Below, one piece after another: positions 1-5,693 of a stretch of DNA of 7,345 nt; the first letter of the stretch is position 1, and every line of letters begins with the position of its first letter. The stretch is from Clostridiales bacterium. GTDB taxonomy: Bacteria > Bacillota > Clostridia > Lachnospirales > Anaerotignaceae. Below the pieces are notes generated by a model. The model made no database searches, was not told the DNA's origin, and was given only the letters and a program-made list of their open reading frames with translations. A program made the position numbers and the translations under genes. The stretch spans positions 1 through 7,345 of the forward strand of contig JAHZAW010000006.1 of assembly GCA_019423725.1 (NCBI GenBank), written 5' to 3'.

Positions 1-2
1 AG

Positions 3-50
3 AGCGGGCGGTTGTTAAAGGCTGCTATGCAGCCTTCGACACTAAAGTAA
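3..50 (+). CDS. possible C-terminal end of a plus-strand gene (partial)
   Basis: An open frame enters from the left edge, reads SGRLLKAAMQPSTLK and stops at TAA (48-50), eight bases before a strong terminator. A stop directly ahead of a terminator is what a real gene end would look like, and it would be convergent with all other genes here. Only 15 codons are visible and I do not recognise the family. The stretch also contains a perfect 8-bp hairpin (AAGGCTGC, loop TAT, GCAGCCTT at 18-36), so it could instead be non-coding or part of an element end. Confidence 0.25.
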   Translation, partial: SGRLLKAAMQPSTLK

Positions 51-57
51 TAATACT

Positions 58-92
58 AAAAACGGCTAAAACCTAAGGTTTTAGCCGTTTTT
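58..92. terminator. bidirectional intrinsic terminator
   Basis: A perfect 16-bp stem (58-73 with 77-92) has a three-base loop TAA. Its outer end is AAAAA/TTTTT on both sides, so it gives a U-tract for transcripts from either direction. It lies between the possible plus-strand gene end at 50 and the minus-strand tRNA remnant at 97, and could serve both. Confidence 0.85.
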
Positions 93-96
93 ATAA

Positions 97-133
97 GAGC
101 CAAAACGTGACTCGAACACGCGACCGCTGGTCG
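97..133 (-). pseudogene. tRNA 3'-half remnant
   Basis: On the minus strand the bases at 121-105 form a T-arm: stem GCGTG, loop TTCGAGT (canonical T-psi-C-R-A), stem CACGT with one G-U pair. A 7-base acceptor 3' strand (TTTGGCT, 104-98) and discriminator position follow, without an encoded CCA. Upstream, GGTC fits a variable loop and ACCAG or CCAGC fits the 3' strand of an anticodon stem; alternatively CGACC-AGC-GGTCG folds as a variable arm. No D-arm or 5' acceptor strand can be found in the next 100 bases, so the gene is incomplete. A terminator lies a few bases downstream, as for a genuine tRNA gene. Tyrosine-integrase elements often leave such 3' halves as attachment sites; that origin is inference. 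The tRNA identity cannot be given because the anticodon is absent. Confidence 0.45.
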
Positions 134-244
134 GGATAAGGACTGATAGATATTTATTTTTTTATATGTCTACAAAATTCTCCCTATCAAAACAAGAATA
201 TTTTTATAAAAATCAAAAAATAATCTATGCCTAAATTTAAACTT

Positions 245-278
245 AAAAACGGTTAGATTTTAAATTCTAACCGTTTTT
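245..278 (-). terminator. intrinsic terminator of the RT-SLATT operon
   Basis: A perfect 13-bp stem (245-257 with 266-278) has an eight-base loop and a run of five T on the exit side in minus orientation. It lies 44 bases past the stop of the SLATT gene. The A/T symmetry of its outer end means it could also act on plus-strand transcripts. Its stem shares the core AAAAACGG-pyrimidine-TA with the terminator at 58-92. Confidence 0.85.
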
Positions 279-322
279 AATCATGATATTGAAAAATATA
301 TTGTTAAATTTAATATTGCATA

Positions 323-895
323 TCAAAAAAATAGTACTATTGAAATTATCAATATTGGACAGCAAATTAAAATAATATACATTATTAACTCTAAAAAATG
401 CAATATCGGAAAAATTATATATTCCCAATGTGAAATTTCTTTTTTCAATTTTTTCCTTGTTAAATAATAATCATAGTTCGTTCTCAATTCCATAGAATCT
501 ACTATCTCGTGATATCTATTTATGTAACGAAAAAAATCTTTCTTATTTATTATATGTTTTGCTTGTAGCTCTTTTTTTAGTCGCTTTAATAAATCAATTG
601 ATTGTATAATCCTTGTTTCACGTGCTGAATAATTTGCCATTGATACTGATAAAGATGCTACCAAAAGAATTATCGAAATTACTACTGAACAGAAGTCCAA
701 AATATTTTTTATTGCTTCTTCATATATAAAATATTTAGGTAAAATGGTATATAAAATAGCAATAACACTATAATATACTATCAAAAACTTTGTTATTGTA
801 TTTCTTCTATGCAATCTATCATACATATTCGCATAATTCGTAGATGTAGCGAGCAAGTCTTTCTCTAAAATTTCTTTATAATTCATATTTCCCAT
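323..895 (-). CDS. SLATT-domain membrane protein, predicted defence effector
   Basis: A 190-residue predicted inner-membrane protein. An N-terminal soluble helix precedes two hydrophobic segments (about residues 37-56 and 65-86) separated by a short loop. An amphipathic helical region follows (SARETRIIQSIDLLKRL, then YHEIVDSMELRTNYDYY), and a third strongly hydrophobic stretch forms the C-terminus (about 160-190). The two-TM hairpin followed by a charged helix with a Y-x-x-I-x-x-S-x-E/H-like pattern is characteristic of SLATT domains, which are predicted pore-forming effectors in bacterial conflict systems; SLATT family 5 is known for pairing with reverse transcriptases. I chose ATG at 895 because GGTGA sits just ahead of it, overlapping the RT stop; TTG at 907 and GTG at 904 are in frame but lack a better site. 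The gene starts five bases after the RT ends, implying translational coupling. Inferred role: membrane disruption when the RT system is triggered. Confidence 0.75.
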   Translation of the reverse strand: MGNMNYKEILEKDLLATSTNYANMYDRLHRRNTITKFLIVYYSVIAILYTILPKYFIYEEAIKNILDFCSVVISIILLVASLSVSMANYSARETRIIQSIDLLKRLKKELQAKHIINKKDFFRYINRYHEIVDSMELRTNYDYYLTRKKLKKEISHWEYIIFPILHFLELIMYIILICCPILIISIVLFF

Positions 896-900
896 TTTTA

Positions 901-2373
901 TCACCAATATAATATGTCTGATGTTAAATTTCTATTTGATATATATAAGGTTTTTTTAAAATAATTTTTCAGGCTATCCTCAACAGCTCTTTCAAATTCA
1001 TCTTTATCATATTCATCATATTTTAACCCTTTTTTTATATCTACCATACTTAAATTACATGTAATTTTGTACATTTTTTCATCATCCTGTTCGATCACAT
1101 CTCTGTCTAGTACATAATTATAACAATTCTTGTTGTAATAAAAGTTTATAAATGTCATATAAAATGATTTGATATTATGCTGTTCTTTAAAATTCTCATC
1201 CTGTAAATAATTCTTCAATAAAAAGCTTACATATTTATCAAGCTCTTTTAATTTATCTAAATTCGTTAAATAACATGGTAATGATGTTAGTACCCATCCA
1301 TATTTAGCAAAAGATTCATCTTTTTCCCTTTTATAAAAATATCCAGTAATTAATAAATTCAGTTTTTCTACTAAAGTTTCCTGAAGTCTTTTTGTTGTTA
1401 CATCATATTTTGTCACATTTCGACTTACATCAAAAGAACCATCATGAGATATTTTTGTATACCACTTAAATAATTCAATTAATTGTTGCTTCACCCTATT
1501 CATCTGTTTATCAGATATAGAAACTTTTCTATGTTCAAATTTAGTTCCTAAAAATTCAAAATCATCATTATTAATATTGCCAGATTTCATCTTATCTTCA
1601 TTAAGCTCTAATCCATATTTAGAGTATAATTCGAAAATTATTTTTTGTTTAACTTCTTCTAAATATGTAGTATCTCCCACCAAAATTAAAATATCATCTA
1701 CATATCTAAGTATTTTAACTTCCGTTTTTTTGCTTTCAAATTGCTTATCAAAATCATTTAAATATCGTTCTGCAAAAATAGAGGACACCGAAATCCCCTG
1801 CGGTATTCCATAACCATTTGGCTTTTCCTTAGACATATCCATCGTTAAAAAAAGATTATCGACTAAAGCTAAAAATACATCGTCTTGGCAATCATTATAT
1901 ATCTGCTTTTTCAACAAGTACCTATTTATTGAATCATAATAAGATCTAATATCTAAGCGTATATAACCATTATATAAAAATTCATCAGAATCATTTTTCT
2001 GAATAATCAATTTGGAAATTTCTTGTAGTATATAATATCTTGATTTAGATATACCCGAAGAAACACCTTTTTGTTCATAAATGCTTTTCAGATACTCATA
2101 CATCAATTTAGCAACATATCTATCTCTAATAGTCGATTTAAAAATTAACCTAGGTAACTGATAATGCTTTTTAGTTTTTAATATAGTTTCAAATCTTGTA
2201 AATTTATAAGTTTTATTACTAATTTTCTTCTTAATTGATATCGAGGTCTCTTTAAAATCTTCTTTGAATTTTTTAAATGTGACTTTATCTTTTCCAGGCT
2301 TAGAACGACTACATACCTCATTAAGAATTTTTGTGGATAAATCTTCATCTTCAAAAATTTTTATAAAACACAT
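901..2373 (-). CDS. reverse transcriptase, UG/Abi-like defence-associated family
   Basis: A 490-residue RNA-directed DNA polymerase. Fingers motif LPRLIFKSTIRDRYVAKL lies at about 73-90. Motif A is YIRLDIRSYYDSI with catalytic D141. Motif B is GIPQGISVS (189-197). Motif C is YVDD (224-227) with D226 and D227. GLELNEDKM (254-262) and FEFLGTKF (272-279) match motifs D and E. All three catalytic aspartates are intact. No maturase or HNH domain is present; instead about 200 residues of probable helix follow the palm, as in the UG/Abi RTs that act in phage defence. ATG at 2373 has AAGGAGA seven bases upstream. The gene is preceded by a structured RNA element on the same transcript and followed by the SLATT gene, so it is neither a group II intron nor a diversity-generating retroelement (no VR/TR pair seen). 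The likely template is the adjacent RNA (inference). The exact UG class cannot be set by eye. Confidence 0.88.
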   Translation of the reverse strand: MCFIKIFEDEDLSTKILNEVCSRSKPGKDKVTFKKFKEDFKETSISIKKKISNKTYKFTRFETILKTKKHYQLPRLIFKSTIRDRYVAKLMYEYLKSIYEQKGVSSGISKSRYYILQEISKLIIQKNDSDEFLYNGYIRLDIRSYYDSINRYLLKKQIYNDCQDDVFLALVDNLFLTMDMSKEKPNGYGIPQGISVSSIFAERYLNDFDKQFESKKTEVKILRYVDDILILVGDTTYLEEVKQKIIFELYSKYGLELNEDKMKSGNINNDDFEFLGTKFEHRKVSISDKQMNRVKQQLIELFKWYTKISHDGSFDVSRNVTKYDVTTKRLQETLVEKLNLLITGYFYKREKDESFAKYGWVLTSLPCYLTNLDKLKELDKYVSFLLKNYLQDENFKEQHNIKSFYMTFINFYYNKNCYNYVLDRDVIEQDDEKMYKITCNLSMVDIKKGLKYDEYDKDEFERAVEDSLKNYFKKTLYISNRNLTSDILYW

Positions 2374-2388
2374 AATTTTCTCTCCTTA

Positions 2389-2508
2389 AAAATGCAGGGA
2401 GAAAATCGATCGATATCTCCGATATAAACCAGAATAGAGCTGTCAAAAGAAAAATTCAAACTATAACTTGCTGAATATATCCAGCATAATGCTATCTCCC
2501 TGCATTTT
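2389..2508 (-). ncRNA. structured RNA upstream of the RT, candidate template/scaffold
   Basis: Two perfect 14-base arms (2495-2508 and 2389-2402; AAAATGCAGGGAGA and its complement) enclose 92 bases, so the transcript can close into a ~120-nt domain. Inside, in transcript order, are a hairpin TGCTG-loop-CAGCA with an additional G-U pair (2486-2469), a U-rich stretch near 2460-2445, and a repeat-bearing segment at 2425-2407. A near-consensus promoter puts the transcript start at about 2503-2506, within the 5' arm, so the element is the first thing transcribed. The 3' arm ends one base before the RT ribosome binding site, so folding could also tune RT translation. Retrons and several DRT families carry an RNA in this position; that this RNA is reverse transcribed is inference. 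It could alternatively be only a leader regulating the RT. Confidence 0.65.
2407..2425 (-). repeat. short direct repeats inside the candidate ncRNA
   Basis: In transcript orientation ATATCG (2425-2420) recurs at 2416-2411 after the spacer GAG, giving a 9-base period. The second copy runs into a tetranucleotide repeat ATCG-ATCG-AT (2414-2405). The segment sits just before the 3' closing arm. Redundant ends like these are what a template needs for re-alignment in repeat synthesis, but short repeats in AT-rich DNA also arise by chance. Confidence 0.5.
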
Positions 2509-2510
2509 AA

Positions 2511-2539
2511 ATTATACTAAATATTACAAAAATAATCAA
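2511..2539 (-). promoter_or_regulatory. promoter of the ncRNA-RT-SLATT operon
   Basis: The -35 hexamer is TTGATT (2539-2534) and the -10 is a perfect TATAAT (2516-2511), separated by exactly 17 bases. The -35 overlaps the last codons of the upstream methyltransferase gene. The predicted start falls on the 5' arm of the inverted repeat. This makes the RT unit independently transcribed from the restriction-modification genes. Confidence 0.78.
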
Positions 2540-3285
2540 ATTTTTCTAAACACAAACAGATATTCATGTGCTATTAACAAAAAATTGTATTTGACACTAT
2601 TGGTTTTCCAATACCCTGTAGCTCTACAATTATGCTGTTCCTTGATTATAAGTTCTTTCAATTTAAATCCTACATTTTCAAAAATACGCATTACTTCAAA
2701 TGACATCGGGATCATATGCCCCTTCTGACGAGTATCTCCCATAAGTATTGCACAAAATTTGTCTTTTTTTAGTACTCTATAGCATTCTTTCGCCACGCTC
2801 TCCATTTCCACTAAAAATTCATTTATTTTTAATAAAGATAGGTCTTCTGGAATATCTTCGCTATATTTAATAATATTTGCATAAGGTGGATGAGTGCAAA
2901 TAAGATCAATGCTCGCATCTTTAATAAAATTCAAATTTCTCGCATCTCCCTTGCAAATATGTACTTTACCATCTGCACCTTCGTGATTAAAATTAATTTT
3001 TTCTTTGCATCTCTCTAATGCAACTTCATTTATATCAATACCAATAATATTTCTGTTCAACAATTTTGCTTCAACCAAAGTGGTGCCGCCTCCAGCAAAT
3101 TGATCAAGAACCAAATCTCCTTCTTTGGAGTAACGTAACAAAATATTTCTTGGAATATATGGTGACCAATTTCCACGCCACTTAGCATCATGCGTTGCCC
3201 AATCACCACGTTTTGGAAATGACCAATGTGTTGTCATTTCTAAAGCAAAATTTTCAGGTTCCCATTTCGTTATCTTTTTTTTCAT
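2536..3285 (-). CDS. site-specific DNA methyltransferase, N6-adenine/N4-cytosine family
   Basis: A 249-residue SAM-dependent DNA amino-methyltransferase. The N-terminal part has the SFPKRGDW...WRGNWSPYIPR pattern (about 22-46) seen before motif I in this family. Motif I is DQFAGGGTTL (61-70, SAM binding; usual form DPFxGSGTT). The catalytic motif IV is THPPYA (121-126). The C-terminal HEYLFVFRK (240-248) matches the closing strand of N6_N4 methylases. I chose ATG at 3285 because GGAG lies six bases ahead; a GTG at 3300 and an ATG at 3297 are in frame but lack a good site. It is third in the restriction-modification cluster, after a 213-base gap, so it probably protects the same site or an overlapping one. 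DpnA, the usual second methylase of DpnII systems, has the catalytic motif before the SAM motif; here the order is reversed. Adenine versus cytosine specificity cannot be read from HPPY. Confidence 0.82.
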   Translation of the reverse strand: MKKKITKWEPENFALEMTTHWSFPKRGDWATHDAKWRGNWSPYIPRNILLRYSKEGDLVLDQFAGGGTTLVEAKLLNRNIIGIDINEVALERCKEKINFNHEGADGKVHICKGDARNLNFIKDASIDLICTHPPYANIIKYSEDIPEDLSLLKINEFLVEMESVAKECYRVLKKDKFCAILMGDTRQKGHMIPMSFEVMRIFENVGFKLKELIIKEQHNCRATGYWKTNSVKYNFLLIAHEYLFVFRKI

Positions 3286-3498
3286 AAAAATCTCCATCAC
3301 TACTCAACAAACTTATACAATATTTCAAAAGAAAATATGGTTAAATAACATAATCAGTAAACACATATTTCTGCCAGAAGGTCAATTTATAAAAACAGAG
3401 CAACTAAAAAATCCATAGTTTTCCCTCTATTCAATTACATTTTTATCGTTTATTCATCAAATAACACAATAAAAAGCCTCAATGTGTAAGAATTCTGC
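3286..3498. other. intergenic gap between endonuclease and second methyltransferase
   Basis: No gene is convincing here. An odd palindrome TTCTG-C-CAGAA lies at 3369-3379, directly beside TTGACC (3385-3380, minus), which resembles a -35; the best -10 partner is a weak TTTACT (3361-3356) at 18-base spacing. A promoter for the second methyltransferase is therefore possible but unproven. A nine-codon minus-strand frame (MDFLVALFL, 3416-3387) is too short to call. I see no strong terminator after the endonuclease. Confidence 0.35.
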
Positions 3499-4362
3499 TT
3501 ATTGAAAAATAGATATCATCACATTTTCCTCTAAATCTTGAATGTTGTAAATGTGTCTCATCACATCAAAGGTTTCTTCCAGATTATGTCTCGCATTCAT
3601 CCATCCTTTGCCATCTGTAAACCAAACAAATGTGAAGCCATCAATGGTATCAGATTCTAAAGCAAGTGTCTTATAACTACGAGCAGTTTCATTTAACTTA
3701 CTACCTCCGCTTCCATAAAAGTTTGTTTCAATACCATATATCATAGACGGAGTTTTCACTACAAAATCGAATCGTTTTTCTGCCTTTCCTTGGTTAGAAA
3801 TTGCAGAAAGATCTATCCCCCACTTATCAGTAATTTGTGAAATTGTCATTTCTTTAAAATAATTCATTTCTTTTGTAAATCCAGCTTTTTGAATGAACGT
3901 TTCCACCAAATTTTCCATTAAATGTCCACCACGATTTTTTCTCCCATTAGAGTCTAATCCTGTTTCAACTCCAGTTACATAGTCAACAAGATTATGTACT
4001 ATGTGTTTCGACAACAGTTCAAATAAACCCGTCTTTCTCATAAATATTTTATATTGGTCTATTGGAAGATTTTTTTGTTTGAATTGATATATAAATGCAC
4101 CATCTCCATCAATAGCATAGATTTCACTAGCTCTTACTGCTAGAAGAAGAGGAATACATTTCAAAACTTCTGGATATTTATCTAATAATTCTTCGAAATC
4201 TTTCTCTATATCATCAGAACCAATTAAAGTATTTAAAAGATTCAATTCTATTTTTATTGCGTTAACATTACGATACACTTTTTCAAAATCTATATAATAA
4301 CTATAATCAGCAATACTGTCACGAAAGCTTGATAACCACACTGAAAAATCTCTTTTTTTCAT
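3499..4362 (-). CDS. type II restriction endonuclease, DpnII family (predicted GATC)
   Basis: A 287-residue protein matching the DpnII/LlaDCHI-like endonuclease family in length and motifs: TGVETGLDSNGRKNRGG (130-146), then RFDFVVK...YGIETNFYGSGGSKLNE (197-225). In the latter, D199 and E212 are the likely metal-binding residues of a PD-(D/E)xK-type core, with the usual lysine position occupied by N214 or supplied from nearby K222. Family members cleave unmethylated GATC; that specificity is inherited from the family and from the Dam-like partner, not shown by this sequence. The start is ATG at 4362: GGAGG (4375-4371) lies eight bases upstream, and the upstream in-frame TTG at 4377 would place this ribosome binding site inside the coding sequence. 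It follows the adenine methyltransferase by 17 bases, so the two are almost certainly co-transcribed, with modification made before restriction. Confidence 0.88.
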   Translation of the reverse strand: MKKRDFSVWLSSFRDSIADYSYYIDFEKVYRNVNAIKIELNLLNTLIGSDDIEKDFEELLDKYPEVLKCIPLLLAVRASEIYAIDGDGAFIYQFKQKNLPIDQYKIFMRKTGLFELLSKHIVHNLVDYVTGVETGLDSNGRKNRGGHLMENLVETFIQKAGFTKEMNYFKEMTISQITDKWGIDLSAISNQGKAEKRFDFVVKTPSMIYGIETNFYGSGGSKLNETARSYKTLALESDTIDGFTFVWFTDGKGWMNARHNLEETFDVMRHIYNIQDLEENVMISIFQ

Positions 4363-4379
4363 TATACTTACCTCCAAAT

Positions 4380-5456
4380 CTATTTTTTAAAATTTGATAT
4401 TAAAAGTTCTTTGATTTTTCCTCTAGCCGAACTATTACTATTTATCATTCTGGTTGCATCAACTCGTCTAATAATATGTGTTGAATAAATATCGTCAAAA
4501 AAATTATCTTCTTCGTTAGTATTTTTGGGATCAGAATTACTTACTACGATTTTTGCACCTTTTTTATCCAAAAGGTTCACAAATTGTGCAAGTTCTCTTT
4601 GCGCTTCATCATTAAATTGATTTTCAGTATAAGATGTAAAATTAGCAGTTTCTGTAAGAGGTCTATATGGCGGATCGAAATATACAAATGTATGTTCATC
4701 AATAAAGTCATATGATTTTCTATAATCTCCACAAACAATCTGAACATTTTGCAAACATTTTGATACCAAACGTAAATTTGGTTCATCACATATCAAGGGA
4801 TTTTTATAAGCTCCCATTGGAACATTAAATTCACCCTTTTTATTTACTCGATACAATCCATTAAAACATGTCTTATTTAAAAAAATCATAAGTGCAGCTT
4901 TTTCGACACAATTTTGCCTATTATTATATATCTTTAAAACATTAAACCTCTCTCGTTTATTTAAATAATAGGTTTTTCTATCTTCTTTTGTAAGTGGCAG
5001 ATATTCTGATTGATATATACTAAGCTCTTCCACTAACTCGTCAATACTATCACGTATTATTTTATATGTATGAATAAGCTCTGCATTTATATCACTGATA
5101 TAAATCTCATTAATTTTATAAGTGTTCAAAATATCAAACAAAACTGCGCCTCCACCTACAAAAGGCTCTGCATATTTCGTAATAAAATCATCTTGAAATG
5201 GATAATATTTCTCGATCTCTTTAAGTAATTGTCCTTTTCCCCCAGCCCATTTTAAAAATGGCTTAAGCCGATTTCCTTCTGCTTTATGAGAACGGATACC
5301 TCTTGCATCAATAGGTTTCTCCGCTGTTTTAGGAATTAGCCACATTTTTCCACACATAGTAACACCTTCAATGCGATTTTCTGTACAAAGAACAGCAACT
5401 CTCCTTTGAGATATTCCCCACTTCTCAGCTGCTTCTTTTGCAGACATGTATTCCAT
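4380..5456 (-). CDS. Dam/DpnM-like adenine methyltransferase with N-terminal HTH domain
   Basis: A 358-residue alpha-class N6-adenine DNA methyltransferase. Residues 64-358 hold the Dam core: FLKWAGGKG (67-75, motif X), AEPFVGGGAV (96-105, motif I, SAM), LNKTCFNGLYRVNKKGEFNV (193-212, the GATC-reading hairpin region of Dam/DpnM), and catalytic DPPY (261-264). Predicted product: N6-methyladenine in GATC. Residues 1-50 are an addition absent from ordinary Dam or DpnM: SAKEAAEKWGISQRRV...NRIEGVTMCGKMWLIP resembles the excisionase/MerR-like helix-turn-helix found at the front of various Firmicutes proteins. ATG at 5456 has AGGAGG six bases ahead; the ATG at codon 4 is less well placed. An inverted repeat in the promoter is a natural candidate binding site for the added domain, which would let the methylase control its own operon (inference). 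Confidence 0.9.
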   Translation of the reverse strand: MEYMSAKEAAEKWGISQRRVAVLCTENRIEGVTMCGKMWLIPKTAEKPIDARGIRSHKAEGNRLKPFLKWAGGKGQLLKEIEKYYPFQDDFITKYAEPFVGGGAVLFDILNTYKINEIYISDINAELIHTYKIIRDSIDELVEELSIYQSEYLPLTKEDRKTYYLNKRERFNVLKIYNNRQNCVEKAALMIFLNKTCFNGLYRVNKKGEFNVPMGAYKNPLICDEPNLRLVSKCLQNVQIVCGDYRKSYDFIDEHTFVYFDPPYRPLTETANFTSYTENQFNDEAQRELAQFVNLLDKKGAKIVVSNSDPKNTNEEDNFFDDIYSTHIIRRVDATRMINSNSSARGKIKELLISNFKK

Positions 5457-5488
5457 AAAACTCCTCCTAACACTAATTTTCTTTTCAA

Positions 5489-5517
5489 ATTATATTCTAA
5501 ATCTAGAATAATGGCAA
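5489..5517 (-). promoter_or_regulatory. promoter of the restriction-modification operon
   Basis: TTGCCA (5517-5512) and a perfect TATAAT (5494-5489) are separated by exactly 17 bases. The methyltransferase start follows after a short leader carrying the AGGAGG ribosome binding site. A GATC (5518-5521) abuts the -35 box, so methylation by the operon's own product could in principle affect initiation. Confidence 0.8.
5493..5510. promoter_or_regulatory. candidate operator in the promoter spacer
   Basis: A perfect 7-4-7 inverted repeat, TATTCTA-AATC-TAGAATA, fills the spacer between -35 and -10 and overlaps the first two bases of the -10 box. A protein bound here would block RNA polymerase. The helix-turn-helix domain fused to the first gene of the operon is the obvious candidate ligand (inference). 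Confidence 0.6.
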
Positions 5518-5643
5518 GATCGTATTTTTAACAACTACTATTATTCTTTTCTTACAAACTAAGTCCATAACCATTTTACACGATTTATATTTTTTAAAAT
5601 TAATCTTATAGTTCACAAAATCAATCTGCCTTAATACACCAAA

Positions 5644-5676
5644 AATCAGCTGACCATTTTCAACGATCAGCTGATT
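5644..5676 (-). terminator. intrinsic terminator after the recombinase
   Basis: A perfect 10-bp stem AATCAGCTGA/TCAGCTGATT (5644-5653 with 5667-5676) surrounds a 13-base loop, followed on the minus strand by a T run (5646-5641). It lies 18 bases past the recombinase stop and separates that gene from the restriction-modification promoter. Confidence 0.8.
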
Positions 5677-5693
5677 CCCATTTCATTCCCTTT

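Noticed and set aside
1577..1813. Plus-strand frame inside the RT gene
   Set aside because: It is antisense to the catalytic palm motifs and has no independent support.
901..2373. Group II intron or diversity-generating retroelement RT
   Set aside because: There is no maturase or HNH domain, no intron domain V motif nearby, and no template/variable repeat pair in the window.
901..2508. Classical retron (msr-msd plus RT)
   Set aside because: The RNA lacks a recognisable msr/msd layout with the typical a1/a2 and branching guanosine context, and the RT has UG/Abi-like length with a SLATT partner rather than a known retron effector.
2468..2728. Plus-strand 86-codon frame over the ncRNA and the methyltransferase end
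   Set aside because: It lies antisense to a conserved methyltransferase and a predicted RNA, has no ribosome binding site, and matches no family I know.
3387..3416. Nine-codon minus-strand frame MDFLVALFL with a GAGGG upstream, resembling a hydrophobic leader or toxin peptide
   Set aside because: Far too short for a call, with no antitoxin RNA or attenuator visible; AT-rich DNA yields such frames often.
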